A DNA stretch of 60,497 nt from Bacteroides sp. (GCA_015060705.1 SUXY01000010.1:1-60497), one strand, 5' to 3'. Shown: positions 44,687 through 55,154, numbered from the stretch's first letter. The notes: a model not told the origin generated them from the letters alone. A program made the numbers and translations.

Positions 44687-45426
44687 ACAGTGTAACCCAA
44701 TCTTTTTCTCCTCCATTCTCCCCAAAGCATCTTGGGTAGACAAGTTAGAATTCCCACGCAACGGGAAAGTTGTTTTTTAGGACTTTGGAAGATTCGATAG
44801 ACAAATTCCAAATGCAACCGAATGACCCAATCCGGTGCCCGTTGTTCTATTCCACTATAGAAATTAAAAGCAGCCCCAACCCCAATCATAACGCCACGTT
44901 TAAGATACGGCTTCAACCTTCTCATGAAATAATCCTGCTTAGGAGCTCCCAAGGCTATCCAAATAATGGAAGCCCCATCCTTTTCAATCATCTCTGCTAT
45001 CTCAGGATAGTCAAATTCATCGACAGATTTAAAAGGCAATTCGCAGAAAGTCATATTCATCACCAACGGATTGTAACGGGAAAGACGAAAGCGCAAGGCT
45101 GCCAATGTTTGAATATCGGTTCCTAGAAAGATCATCCGATGTTTACCTTGACTGACAATATCCTTGAAAATCATGGGACCACAGTATTGTTGTCTACGGA
45201 TACCATAAATCCAACGAAGATACAAAGGTACCCAACCACTGTCACAAATGGCAAACATACCATGGTTTACGGTTTGCCGATATTCCGGATTGCGCTGTAC
45301 GTGGTTTACCACCACACCATCGGCTACGCAAATATAGTCCGGCATACCGGAAGCAATTTGCCGGTCTATACAATTCCATACGTGTTCTTTGTCGAACTCA
45401 TACCGAATATCAAAGAATTTCTCCAT
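44683..45426 (-). CDS. WecG/TagA/CpsF family glycosyltransferase
   Basis: This 247-residue enzyme transfers an N-acetylhexosamine(-uronic) sugar to a lipid-linked acceptor. It has the family features VADGVVVNHVQR, GLGAPKQD-like WIALGAPKQDYFM (about 155-167) and GVGAAFNFYSGIEQRAP (about 178-194). It is the last gene of the minus-strand arm, ten bases after a GT4 gene, and probably adds the second sugar of the repeat unit after the initiating transferase. Confidence 0.9.
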   Translation of the reverse strand: MEKFFDIRYEFDKEHVWNCIDRQIASGMPDYICVADGVVVNHVQRNPEYRQTVNHGMFAICDSGWVPLYLRWIYGIRRQQYCGPMIFKDIVSQGKHRMIFLGTDIQTLAALRFRLSRYNPLVMNMTFCELPFKSVDEFDYPEIAEMIEKDGASIIWIALGAPKQDYFMRRLKPYLKRGVMIGVGAAFNFYSGIEQRAPDWVIRLHLEFVYRIFQSPKKQLSRCVGILTCLPKMLWGEWRRKRLGYTV

Positions 45427-45435
45427 ATGTAAGAA

Positions 45436-46530
45436 CTAGTTTAAGATCTCAGAAAGGATCTGCTGGAAAGTCTTCTCAAAAGCATCCAGGGTATACCTTT
45501 CCTTGTATCTAAAACGTGCGTTCTTGCTCATTTGTTTTCTTAATTCATTGTTTGTCAACAACTTTTCAAATGCATTAACTAAACCGTTCACTTCTCTACG
45601 CGGACAAACAAATCCATTCTCCCCATCAACAATCATATCAGGAATGGCACCCTCATCGGTCGAAACAACCGGAAGTCCGTGTTGCATGGCTTCAACCAAT
45701 GTCAATGGAAAACAATCCTCAAAAGTAGGTTGAACGAAAATATCGGCTTTCTGAAAGAAAAGCTCCTTAGCCTCACCATATTGAGGACCATGATAAACGA
45801 CATATTCTTCCAAACCTCTTTGACTAATCTCTTCCTCCAAATGCCTACGGGTAATTTCCTTCGTTTCTCCTCCAACAAAATCGCATATAAAGGAATAACC
45901 TTTATCTTTCAGGATCTGACAAGCATCCAGCAATACATAAACTCCCTTGCTTTCAATCAAATTAGACAGAAACAAAAGATGAGGAACGGAAGAGTGACTA
46001 ACTTCTTTTATATCAACAGGTGAAGACAATCCATTCGGACAAATATGTACTTGTTCCGGTCGAACCACCGAAGCTACATCTGAATACAACCTTTCCGACA
46101 AAAGAATAACTTCTGTATGACGAAAAATCCAGGGCATTAGCCAACGATAGGGCCAACGATATACTTCTTTACTCAATCCTTTATTGTGCAAATGAAGAAT
46201 AACCTTGGGGGAAAACCATTTGCAAAGGGCAACAAAAGGTACATCTTTCAAGAAGCCGATTCCATGACAAGTAATCGCTAAATAGCATGCATCCCAACGA
46301 TGAAAAAGAAGCTTATACATCATCTTGGAAAATGCACCGAAGAAACGAAAAATCTTTTTGACACAATGCTTTCCTATCTCGTTCATCTTCCGGGAAGTAG
46401 ACAGATTTACATAATCAGTCTGGAAAGAACGATTAATCCGAGTACTATTCCGAATGGCTTGACTGACCATCGCTGAACCATGCACAGGAGGAGGCAAAGG
46501 AACAAGGAAAAGAATTCGAGACTTATCCAT
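45436..46530 (-). CDS. GT4-type glycosyltransferase
   Basis: This 364-residue GT-B enzyme has PLPPPVHGSAMVSQ near the start and the EX7E motif EDCFPLTLVEAM (about 267-278) with the following GLPVVSTDEGAIPD, which binds the sugar nucleotide. It retains anomeric configuration in this family. It overlaps the upstream glycosyltransferase gene by eight bases. The donor and acceptor cannot be read. Confidence 0.9.
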   Translation of the reverse strand: MDKSRILFLVPLPPPVHGSAMVSQAIRNSTRINRSFQTDYVNLSTSRKMNEIGKHCVKKIFRFFGAFSKMMYKLLFHRWDACYLAITCHGIGFLKDVPFVALCKWFSPKVILHLHNKGLSKEVYRWPYRWLMPWIFRHTEVILLSERLYSDVASVVRPEQVHICPNGLSSPVDIKEVSHSSVPHLLFLSNLIESKGVYVLLDACQILKDKGYSFICDFVGGETKEITRRHLEEEISQRGLEEYVVYHGPQYGEAKELFFQKADIFVQPTFEDCFPLTLVEAMQHGLPVVSTDEGAIPDMIVDGENGFVCPRREVNGLVNAFEKLLTNNELRKQMSKNARFRYKERYTLDAFEKTFQQILSEILN

Positions 46531-47647
46531 GAGCTATAAAATTTAAATGAGTGACCAAATGCTGCATGGATTCCTTATAAGGAATCTTTGTCAGACCCTT
46601 TTTCAATCCATCAGCATCCCGCTCAACGGGCCATTGACTGACTTGTCCCATCTTTTGGACCAAGTCATCTATATCATTCGGTTGGAATGTAAAACCATTC
46701 TCCCCTTCTACCACCAAGCAAGCAGAACCTGCTTTCCGGGAAACCAACACATAGCATCCAGCCAATAAGGCTTCATTCGTCACAGCTCCAAAAGCCTCCA
46801 GATAACTCGGTAATATAAAAACATCAGCCACATTGTACCATGCATTCAAAGCATCTCCTTCCAAACGTCCGGTAAACCGAGCCTGGACATTCAACTGTTT
46901 GGCCAGAAGTTGCAAATGATTCATCTCCGGACCATCGCCCACGATTACCAACAAGTTTTTCTTCGGATCCAAACGGGCAAATGCACGCAAAACCGTTTTT
47001 ACATTTTTCAGCGCAACCAAACGTCCGACAAACAGAAAAACTTTCTTTCGGTCCAAAGAATATCGTTGTTGAAGGACATGAACCCGTTCCAAAACTTTAC
47101 GATACCGCATACGGGCATATTCCTCTTCCTGAATAATTGGCAAGAAATAACCTTTTCCATAATGTTCCTGATACCAATCCCTTACCTGTGGATTGACCAC
47201 AATGATATCATCCAAACGGGGAGCAATATAACGACGAGCCATACGATGCCACCAGGAAAAATCATTCTTGCCAACAATCATGTCATAACTATCGTCACAA
47301 AGAGTCACTACCTTATATTTCTTTCGCTTCCAATACCGATGCAACAAGACACGAATTGTTCCCAAACCAAACTCTTCGGTCAGTACCAAGTCCGGTTGAT
47401 AGTCATTCAACTGTTTCCAGTAACCCCAACTGAAAGATCTTCCTCGAAAACGGAACAATTCCTTCAAATAAACGGGTCGAAACTGGAAACGAGTATAGAT
47501 TTTCTGATAATCGAACGTCTGGTCACGCAAGTTCCAATACCTTAAACAAATCCGTGTTTGAAAAGCCTTGCTCAAATCGTTAAACAAATCAATGCGATAA
47601 GGCGCAATGGTAGGATGAAATATCAATAATTTAGTCTGTTTACTCAT
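46523..47647 (-). CDS. GT4-type glycosyltransferase
   Basis: This 374-residue GT-B protein begins LLIFHPTIAPYRIDLFNDLS, has LFVGRLVALKN (about 205-215) and the EX7E motif EAFGAVTNEALLAG (about 287-300). It overlaps neighbours on both sides by four and eight bases, so it is translationally coupled in the minus-strand arm. Substrates unknown. Confidence 0.9.
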   Translation of the reverse strand: MSKQTKLLIFHPTIAPYRIDLFNDLSKAFQTRICLRYWNLRDQTFDYQKIYTRFQFRPVYLKELFRFRGRSFSWGYWKQLNDYQPDLVLTEEFGLGTIRVLLHRYWKRKKYKVVTLCDDSYDMIVGKNDFSWWHRMARRYIAPRLDDIIVVNPQVRDWYQEHYGKGYFLPIIQEEEYARMRYRKVLERVHVLQQRYSLDRKKVFLFVGRLVALKNVKTVLRAFARLDPKKNLLVIVGDGPEMNHLQLLAKQLNVQARFTGRLEGDALNAWYNVADVFILPSYLEAFGAVTNEALLAGCYVLVSRKAGSACLVVEGENGFTFQPNDIDDLVQKMGQVSQWPVERDADGLKKGLTKIPYKESMQHLVTHLNFIAHG

Positions 47648-48744
47648 GTTTTATTCTTATTTATCAGTTCATCGTACAATTGATCGTGAGAATCAATGAA
47701 AGCTTGCAAAGAAAACTGTTCCACTGCTCTTCGATGACTCTCTTCGGATTGTTTGAATCGAAGCGTTTGATTATCCCAAAGATGAAGAATCATTTCTGCC
47801 CATTGTTTGGCATCGTAAGCAGAAACAAGATACCCATTCTCTCCATCCTTAACCAATTCAGGCAATGCCCCTTTATCGGCTACAATGCAAGGACAATACA
47901 TCTCCATGGCCTCTGTTACCGCTATACCGAATCCTTCAGTGGTAGCCGGATGAACGTAAATGGCGCATTGATTCAAATAAGCAGGGACATTATTGGTATA
48001 ACCGACCAACACTACCTGATTATTCAAATGACACTTGTCCACTAAATTGGTAATCTTCTCTCGCTCCGGACCATCTCCCAAAATATATAGCTTGATATCC
48101 TTTCGTCCGTATTGATTACGAATCAGGTTCATGGCTTCAATCAACACCAATACATTTTTCCGTTCACAAAGTCCGGATGTGGTAACCAACCATTTCCTAT
48201 CCTTTAACGGAGTAATGGCCGGTACGACATTGACAGCCCCATTGTAAATAATCCGAGTGTGTTTCTTCTTTAACAATGGATAAGTATCTTCATACAACCG
48301 CTTGATATATTGGGAAATAAAAACATAATTCGGAACAGAGAACAAACCTGCTCCCACCAAAGCTCTCCGATAAAAAGGCAATTCCTTATCGAAACCGACT
48401 ATGGAACGTATCATCTTTATCTTCGGATGCAACAAACGGATAAAGGGAGCAAACAAATTCTCGAAATGGAAATAGAAATGGATGATATCAATATCATGGG
48501 TACGGACAAGGCGATGAATTTCCTGCACATGCTTCCATACCTTCCGATTATGAATTCCATACGATGCTGGTACACCGATTGAAGCATAATAAGGAAGCTC
48601 ACTTTCTATTTCCAACTGATTTTCAGTATACCCCGGATGATACAGATAATGCTGATGCCGGGAAGACTTCATCAATGCACGAAGTTTAGTCACCGTACCT
48701 CCCATTGGAGTTACAGCCGATATTACATTCAAGATTCTTGCCAT
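47644..48744 (-). CDS. GT4-type glycosyltransferase
   Basis: This 366-residue GT-B protein has the Gly-rich MGGTVTKLRAL near the N-terminus, TTSGLCERKNVLVLIEA (about 190-206) and the EX7E motif EGFGIAVTEAM (about 281-291) followed by CIVADKGALPE. It overlaps the Wzy gene by 16 bases and the next transferase by four. Any of the three GT4 enzymes could use GDP-fucose or UDP-glucuronate. Confidence 0.9.
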   Translation of the reverse strand: MARILNVISAVTPMGGTVTKLRALMKSSRHQHYLYHPGYTENQLEIESELPYYASIGVPASYGIHNRKVWKHVQEIHRLVRTHDIDIIHFYFHFENLFAPFIRLLHPKIKMIRSIVGFDKELPFYRRALVGAGLFSVPNYVFISQYIKRLYEDTYPLLKKKHTRIIYNGAVNVVPAITPLKDRKWLVTTSGLCERKNVLVLIEAMNLIRNQYGRKDIKLYILGDGPEREKITNLVDKCHLNNQVVLVGYTNNVPAYLNQCAIYVHPATTEGFGIAVTEAMEMYCPCIVADKGALPELVKDGENGYLVSAYDAKQWAEMILHLWDNQTLRFKQSEESHRRAVEQFSLQAFIDSHDQLYDELINKNKT

Positions 48745-49937
48745 ATTTCTATTTTATTATTCTGAAAAAGATATGCGTATACCAATGCCAATACAATGAT
48801 GCCTTGAGGATAGGAAAAGACAGACCAAGTCACATTTACGGCATAAAAAGAGATAACCATTAGGATAAATGGAAGAGTTTGTCGGTTCCAGGTAGTCTTC
48901 CAAAGAAAATAGCCTGGAACCAATAGAAGCAGAATCGTCCCTATCAACCCAAAACGTCCCAACAGATCAACATATCCTGCATCCACAAAGGATAAATCGG
49001 TCATATAGGAACTACTATCCGCCATGGAATTCAAGGAAACCAATCGGGTATCTCTGGACAAATATCCATATCCTCCTAAAAACTCCTTAGCTATCAGTTG
49101 CCAACGGAACTCATTATAATAAGATCGGGAATCCAAGGCAGCTTGGTGTTCTTTCCAAATATGCCACAAGGCTTCTTCGCAAATGATTCCAATAACAAAC
49201 AGTAATACTACCGAAAATGCCAACATCATCCAAACAAGTGGATGCTTTACGCTTTGCGATAGAAAAATCACTCCTAAAATGAAAAGTGCCACAACCAACA
49301 AAGAGAAATAACCGCCCACATAGATACCTCCCAACAAGACTACGCATATCCATAGATTGTTAAGAGCAAATGGATTTTCCTTCGTTAGTTGGTAACAGAA
49401 GGCAAACAACATGAAAGAGTCAAAGAAACATTGGATGAAATCCTGTTTAATATAATAAGGTGGACGTATAGGTATCCCTATCCAATTGACAATATAAAGC
49501 GAAGCATAATAAACCGCAATGATTGTCAGGAAGCGGAAGAGCTTCTCCCATTCCATTTGCTTATAAAAAGCGATGACATAAAATAGGAAGAAGTAAGCCG
49601 TCATCGACTTGGAAGCCTTAACGGACAACATCCATCCTTGATGACCATCTATAATTGGCTTTATTAACCCATAAAGATAGAACATAGAGAGAAAAATAAT
49701 AACCGCCTTGATACGAACATCTATCTCTATCCATCTAAAAATAACCGGGAGAAGAGCCAACAAGTTGAAAAGAAACTCACCATATTCCACTCCTCCTATC
49801 AGAATATCCTGATTAAACCAACCTAAATAAGAAGAAACGTAGATGAAATACCCCATCACATAACGAGTAGGATGAGTAAAACTCCACGTTGTTAAAACGA
49901 ATGCATAGACAATATTAATTAAAATTTCCATACTCAA
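48729..49937 (-). CDS. wzy: O-antigen polymerase-like membrane protein (Wzy)
   Basis: This 402-residue protein has about ten to eleven membrane segments and a large periplasmic loop (about 265-310, including WQLIAKEFLGGYGYLSRDTR). The layout is that of Wzy polymerases, which are poorly conserved. Its position between the flippase and the glycosyltransferases supports the call. It would join flipped repeat units in the periplasm. Met3 is an alternative start. Confidence 0.8.
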   Translation of the reverse strand: MSMEILINIVYAFVLTTWSFTHPTRYVMGYFIYVSSYLGWFNQDILIGGVEYGEFLFNLLALLPVIFRWIEIDVRIKAVIIFLSMFYLYGLIKPIIDGHQGWMLSVKASKSMTAYFFLFYVIAFYKQMEWEKLFRFLTIIAVYYASLYIVNWIGIPIRPPYYIKQDFIQCFFDSFMLFAFCYQLTKENPFALNNLWICVVLLGGIYVGGYFSLLVVALFILGVIFLSQSVKHPLVWMMLAFSVVLLFVIGIICEEALWHIWKEHQAALDSRSYYNEFRWQLIAKEFLGGYGYLSRDTRLVSLNSMADSSSYMTDLSFVDAGYVDLLGRFGLIGTILLLLVPGYFLWKTTWNRQTLPFILMVISFYAVNVTWSVFSYPQGIIVLALVYAYLFQNNKIEIWQES

Positions 49938-51229
49938 CCTCTTAAACGAATAATACTTGTCTTTTTAGATAAATAAAACAAAGTGCCCCAAAAGAAAGCG
50001 GAGATAAATACATTGCATAATGCCAAGCTCATCAAGATATTCAAATGAAAGACTTCCGCCATCGACAGATACAATAGAACAAATAGGACAATATTAGCCA
50101 AGAATACCATCGACAAACGATTGGTCTTTCCTTCTCCCTGCAAATAGAAAGACAAGGGCTGACTCATGAGTAAAAAACAGGAAGCAACTGCATTCACCAT
50201 CAATATTTGGCCAACGAACACTAAATCAACGGAAGCTTTTTGAAAGAAATAGTCCGTAATTGTATCGTTGAAAACAACCATAACTCCAACAAACAAAAGA
50301 CCGACTCCCCCATTAAGCAACATAACCGTAAATAGTTTTTTCGCTACTTTGTGTGGTGAATGACAACTCAATGAGAACAAAGGTCTGAAAAGAGAAGCAC
50401 ACAAATTGATGACCGACATCGATAGTTTTTCAACCACATCCACAATCCCAATGGATGCCAAATTCGGTCCCATGTATATCACTGTTAATCTTGGCAAGAC
50501 ACTGTAAATGCTGTTCAATACACTGAAACGGAAAAAATGAAATCCTTGCTTCACCAAGGTCTTCACGACCTCCCAAGAAGGTATACTAATTTCCCAACGG
50601 ACAAATCGATGAATCATATACATATAGTAGGCAGTAGCAACAGCAATGGCTATCACGGAAGAAAACACATAGAAAGAAAGACTGTTCCAAGTAAACAAGT
50701 TAATGACATATAAGATATTCAGCATCATTATTTTAAGCGTAAGCCCATGATTAACATGATGAAGCAAGAAGAAGCTTTCCAATATCGAACATAAGTATTG
50801 ATCAAAAACAGTTAATATCAAAACTAGAAAACTCGCCATCACGACGATTGTATAATATGAATCTGTTTCCGGTAAAGATTGACCCAATACTGGAAATCCT
50901 GCCACCAACGCAACCACTCCTCCACCCATAATCAAAGAACAAATGATCAATACCATGATGCCTTGTCCTGTTAGGTATTGATTCTTCCGATAAAAATCTA
51001 CCGAACGTTCATTCAACAAATAAACCAACGATTTGGAAAGCCCTAAATCGAACAAACTGGAAAAAGAAATGAAGAAGGAAGTCAGTGCTACATAACTATA
51101 CTTGTCCAACCCTATGCTACGAATAATAAAAGGAGTCAGAACCAAATTAGCCAAAGCACTCACACCCACACGGATAAAATTTGTCTTTGCGTTGCTTATC
51201 AAATATTTACGGGCAGATACTTCTGTCAT
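49934..51229 (-). CDS. wzx: Polysaccharide flippase (Wzx/MOP family)
   Basis: This 431-residue protein has 12-14 membrane segments and the MOP-type start KTNFIRVGVSALANLVLTPF with IIRSIGLDKYSYVALTSF. It would flip the lipid-linked repeat unit to the periplasm. It overlaps the genes on both sides by four bases. Confidence 0.88.
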   Translation of the reverse strand: MTEVSARKYLISNAKTNFIRVGVSALANLVLTPFIIRSIGLDKYSYVALTSFFISFSSLFDLGLSKSLVYLLNERSVDFYRKNQYLTGQGIMVLIICSLIMGGGVVALVAGFPVLGQSLPETDSYYTIVVMASFLVLILTVFDQYLCSILESFFLLHHVNHGLTLKIMMLNILYVINLFTWNSLSFYVFSSVIAIAVATAYYMYMIHRFVRWEISIPSWEVVKTLVKQGFHFFRFSVLNSIYSVLPRLTVIYMGPNLASIGIVDVVEKLSMSVINLCASLFRPLFSLSCHSPHKVAKKLFTVMLLNGGVGLLFVGVMVVFNDTITDYFFQKASVDLVFVGQILMVNAVASCFLLMSQPLSFYLQGEGKTNRLSMVFLANIVLFVLLYLSMAEVFHLNILMSLALCNVFISAFFWGTLFYLSKKTSIIRLRG

Positions 51230-52338
51230 AGTCTTGTCTTTTCAACAATAATGCGGTTAAACCAAAGAGTTGCTATCATCCAGATCAATAAATCGAGTAC
51301 AAACACCCAACTCCCTGGTACTCCCATATGTATTAAAGTGTAAGTCAGCACAATGAAACTAACACACAACAGTTGAATCAGTACCAACGAACGACGAGGA
51401 GTAAATCCCATCTGCAAAAACAAATGATGAATATGGCTCTTGTCGGGCTTAAAAGGATGTACTTTGCGGCGCAAACGTCCAATAACCACCCTACATACAT
51501 CCAAACAAGGAACCAACAAAAGGCTAAATACCAACACGACCGGTGCTCCATCCACATTCAAGGATGCTTGTCCGGTAACCATAATATACTTAACAGACAG
51601 TAAGCTCAAGATAAAACCTAAAGTCAGGCTTCCGGTATCACCCATGAAAATCTTACGTCCTCGACTGGCATTTCCAAACACATTATAAATAGAAAATGGA
51701 ATCAATGCACCAAGACAAGCAAAAGAAAGGAGTGCAAACATCCAATGTCCATGTAAAACAAAACCACTTCCCAACAATACCAATGCCTCCATACATATAC
51801 AAGAAGCAAGTCCATCAATTCCGTCAATCAAGTTAATGGCATTGATAATGAATACTGTCAAGAGCATAGTTAGAGGAACTCCTATCCAAGGAGATATTTC
51901 TCCAATTCCGAACAATCCATAAAAGTGATGAATGGAAAGGCCCGCCAAAGGAATAAAAGCTGAAGCCATAATCTGCACCAAGAACTTCCGGCGATAGGAA
52001 ACACCAATCAAATCATCACAAACACCGATGATATAGAGCAACAGAAGGCCTATCATCAAGCAAAGCAACTCACTGATGATATTGTTACCAAAGAAGGTCG
52101 TAGTTTCCATCCCCGTATAAAGCCTCAACAAACTGATTCCACATAAGGTCAGAAGGATAACGGGGAAAAACATAACTCCCCCCAAACGAGAAATAGGTCG
52201 ATGATGTACCTTTCGGATATCCGGAACATCAAACAAACGTTTACGAAGGGAAATAATCAAAATACTGGGAATAATCAATCGTCCCAATAAAGCCGCCAAT
52301 AAAAACCCTAAAATTAGAAGGGATACATATTCCATCAT
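51226..52338 (-). CDS. WecA/MraY-like undecaprenyl-phosphate sugar-1-phosphate transferase
   Basis: This 370-residue protein has about eleven membrane segments. It shows VPDIRKVHHRPISRLGG (38-54), NLIDGIDGLAS (about 163-173) with catalytic Asp residues, MGDTGSLTLGF (about 228) and a HIHH motif (about 295). It starts the repeat unit by moving GlcNAc-1-P or a similar sugar to undecaprenyl phosphate. It is the first gene of the minus-strand arm. It is a WecA type rather than the WbaP type. Confidence 0.92.
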   Translation of the reverse strand: MMEYVSLLILGFLLAALLGRLIIPSILIISLRKRLFDVPDIRKVHHRPISRLGGVMFFPVILLTLCGISLLRLYTGMETTTFFGNNIISELLCLMIGLLLLYIIGVCDDLIGVSYRRKFLVQIMASAFIPLAGLSIHHFYGLFGIGEISPWIGVPLTMLLTVFIINAINLIDGIDGLASCICMEALVLLGSGFVLHGHWMFALLSFACLGALIPFSIYNVFGNASRGRKIFMGDTGSLTLGFILSLLSVKYIMVTGQASLNVDGAPVVLVFSLLLVPCLDVCRVVIGRLRRKVHPFKPDKSHIHHLFLQMGFTPRRSLVLIQLLCVSFIVLTYTLIHMGVPGSWVFVLDLLIWMIATLWFNRIIVEKTRL

Positions 52339-52395
52339 CTGTCGTTTTTCTTTTTTTCATTATAACAACAGAATGGAATGTTTGTTTAGTACATA

Positions 52396-52424
52396 AAAAA
52401 AGCGATGTGACCATCACATCGCTT
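52396..52424 (-). terminator. Terminator of TonB receptor gene
   Basis: AAAAGCGATGTGA pairs with TCACATCGCTTTT around CCA; on the minus strand a run of T follows. Confidence 0.9.
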
Positions 52425-52431
52425 TTCTCTA

Positions 52432-54768
52432 TCAATTGAACAACTTGATACCTATAAAATAGGTTCGAGGTTGTGTTGGTCCGTAGAAATAACCAGAATC
52501 TCGGTAAGTACCCTTATCCAAGTCTTTTTGGAATGCATTGAAGATATTCTGTACACCCCCATTCACTTGAAGCTTCAAATGCTCATTCAATACAAAAGTA
52601 TAGTTCAACTTCGCATTGAAATCGAAGAAATCCGGAGTATGAACCAATTCATCCTGCTTGATATAGCTATATGGGAAATCAACAGGAATTTCATCGGTCG
52701 GTGCAAAATGTGGAACATGCATACGACCGGTATAAATACCCGACAAAGAGAAATCAAAGTTACGGAACGGAGCTGCTGTAAAGGTGAAATAACCATAGCA
52801 ATTCGGTGTACGAGGCATATTCTTGGTTCCAGCTACCGATTCGTCTTCACTCCAATAAGTCAATTCATCGTAACGGCTACGCTGTACAGTGAAGCCAACC
52901 TGCAAAGAAGCATCGCGACCATGGGCAATCTTACCGTCAATATTTACCCCATATACCTTAGCACCGCTACCATTCCGACGTTCTTGCAATGTATTTCCTT
53001 GATTATCTACCCCTACATTCTGTAAATAGAACACATCCTTTAGTGAAGTGTAAAATCCTTCAATCAACAAATTGGTCTGGAAATGTCCAATCTGACCGCT
53101 CAAATCAACCGATCCACTGAAGCTATTCGACTTCTCCGGTTTCAAACCATCGGCCAAATGAATCAACACCCCTTCACCACCTACGGCTGTAATATGAAGG
53201 TCTTCGTCATAGGCTTGCGGTGCACGGAAACCAGTTGACCATGTCAAACGACCTTGGAAAGCATCACTCGGCTTGTAAAGCATATTCACACGTGGACTAA
53301 AGATCAGATTGTCAATCAAATTGTGGTCGTCCAAACGGAAACCTGCCAACAAAGTGAAATCGTTCATCTTCCATTCATTCTGGAAGAAAGCACTGGCAAT
53401 ACGTACCTTTTGTTCCAAATCGCGATTATAACCAGCCATGATATCGTGCATATTATTATGCTGATACTCCATACCGGCTGTAAAAGTAGCTGGAGAGAAA
53501 AGTACCTTATCGAAATTTCCTACATACATACCACCGCCAACAAACGTCAAGTCTTTGGTCTTACCATAAGCATTCGGATCTTGTTGTGCACCATAGTAAC
53601 TATTACGGTCTACATGCTGGGAAGAAGCAAAGAACGACAATTTATGTTTGTATTCTTTCCAGAAAAGGTCGTAAGTCAAGCCACCACTATTGATCACGTG
53701 CTTGGTCTGTTCGGTAATATCACTTTCGAACGGTTCAAGATCGAACTTATTACCACCTCGACGGAATTCATTGGTCGTATGATATTCGATATTCAAACGG
53801 CTAAATTGAGTAGGACGATAGTAAGCACGAAGACCGAAAGTATTCATGTTCAACTTACCGATTTCCGAGAAACTGTCCCCATCAACATCATATGGATTAC
53901 GATTACGATACGACTGATAAACGGCAATACCATAGACATTGTCTTTGGAAACGAGAGAAGCATTGGCTCCCATGTATTGTTCCCATGTATCTCCATTGAC
54001 ATTCGACATGGTAGAAGATACCTGGAATGAATTACTTACCGGATCCTTCGTAATAATATTAATGGTACCACCTACAGCATTGGCACCGAATAAGGCTGAA
54101 CCACCACCACGAACGACTTCCACACGTTCAATCATATTGGTAGGAATCTGTTCCAAACCATAAACACCCGAAAGAGCACTGATAATCGGACGGCTATTAA
54201 TCAAAATTTGTGAGTAAGGCCCTTCCAAACCATTGATACGTACTTGTGGGAAAGCACAGTTCTGACAACTATTTTCCACACGGAGACCAGATTGGAAATT
54301 AAGGGATTTAGCCAAGTCTGTAGAATTGACCGTTTCAAAAAGCTTGGCACTCATAACATTGACCACTACTGGAGCCATCTTACGGCTTACTTCATTTCGA
54401 TTGGCCGAAACCACCACTTCATCGGTAGTAATACCTTCTTCTACCAAAGCTATGTGTACATCGGTGGTATATTCATTGCTAACGGTTACCTTTTTTTCTT
54501 GAGTGGCAAATCCCAACAATTGAACACGCAAGGTATATGTGCCTGCCGGTACCTTTGTAAAACGAAAATGACCGGTATCATCCGACACTGTACCTTCACC
54601 GGTTTCAACAATCAAAATAGCAGCATAAGGCAAATGCTCTTCTGAATATTTCTCAATTACGTGACCTCTAATTATATTACCGTGCTTTACCGGATTATTT
54701 TCATAGGCATGCACGTTTAACGCTGTACCCATCACCATGAGCACAAGCGACAAAATCATTTTTTTCAT
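52432..54768 (-). CDS. TonB-dependent outer-membrane receptor
   Basis: This 778-residue protein has a signal peptide (1-21), a carboxypeptidase-regulatory-like domain (about 32-110, IRGHVIEKYSEEHLPYAAIL), a plug (about 118-240 with ENSCQNCAFPQVRING, VEVVRGGGSALFGANAVGG) and a 22-strand barrel ending GIKLFN. The plug CxxC is typical of a metal or metal-chelate receptor subgroup. No SusD partner is present, so a glycan is unlikely. It follows a small His-rich protein gene on the same strand, which supports metal or heme uptake. Confidence 0.9.
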   Translation of the reverse strand: MKKMILSLVLMVMGTALNVHAYENNPVKHGNIIRGHVIEKYSEEHLPYAAILIVETGEGTVSDDTGHFRFTKVPAGTYTLRVQLLGFATQEKKVTVSNEYTTDVHIALVEEGITTDEVVVSANRNEVSRKMAPVVVNVMSAKLFETVNSTDLAKSLNFQSGLRVENSCQNCAFPQVRINGLEGPYSQILINSRPIISALSGVYGLEQIPTNMIERVEVVRGGGSALFGANAVGGTINIITKDPVSNSFQVSSTMSNVNGDTWEQYMGANASLVSKDNVYGIAVYQSYRNRNPYDVDGDSFSEIGKLNMNTFGLRAYYRPTQFSRLNIEYHTTNEFRRGGNKFDLEPFESDITEQTKHVINSGGLTYDLFWKEYKHKLSFFASSQHVDRNSYYGAQQDPNAYGKTKDLTFVGGGMYVGNFDKVLFSPATFTAGMEYQHNNMHDIMAGYNRDLEQKVRIASAFFQNEWKMNDFTLLAGFRLDDHNLIDNLIFSPRVNMLYKPSDAFQGRLTWSTGFRAPQAYDEDLHITAVGGEGVLIHLADGLKPEKSNSFSGSVDLSGQIGHFQTNLLIEGFYTSLKDVFYLQNVGVDNQGNTLQERRNGSGAKVYGVNIDGKIAHGRDASLQVGFTVQRSRYDELTYWSEDESVAGTKNMPRTPNCYGYFTFTAAPFRNFDFSLSGIYTGRMHVPHFAPTDEIPVDFPYSYIKQDELVHTPDFFDFNAKLNYTFVLNEHLKLQVNGGVQNIFNAFQKDLDKGTYRDSGYFYGPTQPRTYFIGIKLFN

Positions 54769-54815
54769 GTATTGTTTATTTTTCTGTTTTTGTTCTTGTT
54801 ATTTATTCTCCAAAG

Positions 54816-55154
54816 TCAAAAACAGAAAGGGGGAGCACGTAGAGAAATGCAGGCAGCATACAAATCGGACAAAGTCCGTGCTTTGCGCTCGCATTCCAGG
54901 GTATCGAAAACAGACAACTCGACTTCATCTACAGATACAAAGACCGGTTCTGTACCCATCCAATCCGAGATTTTAGCCAATGTCAGAATCTGAGTTTCAC
55001 TATGTGTATGTTCATTATCTGCCGAAGGGTGAGAGTGCACAATCATCACGCCATTGACATAATGGACGTGAGCAAACATTGTTATACTAACCTGATAGGT
55101 GACAAACAATGTCAGCAAAAATAAAGGTATGAATATGTACTCTTTCTTCAACAT
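54816..55154 (-). CDS. Small His-rich envelope protein beside TonB receptor
   Basis: This 112-residue protein has one N-terminal membrane helix (about 7-28) followed by the His-rich segment HVHYVNGVMIVHSHPSADNE and HTHSE (about 29-53). The rest faces the periplasm and ends with a Cys-containing tail. The His cluster could bind zinc, copper, nickel or iron. It has a full promoter and lies 47 bases before the TonB receptor start, so it may be a metal sensor or delivery protein for that receptor. No named family is known to me. Confidence 0.7.
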   Translation of the reverse strand: MLKKEYIFIPLFLLTLFVTYQVSITMFAHVHYVNGVMIVHSHPSADNEHTHSETQILTLAKISDWMGTEPVFVSVDEVELSVFDTLECERKARTLSDLYAACISLRAPPFCF

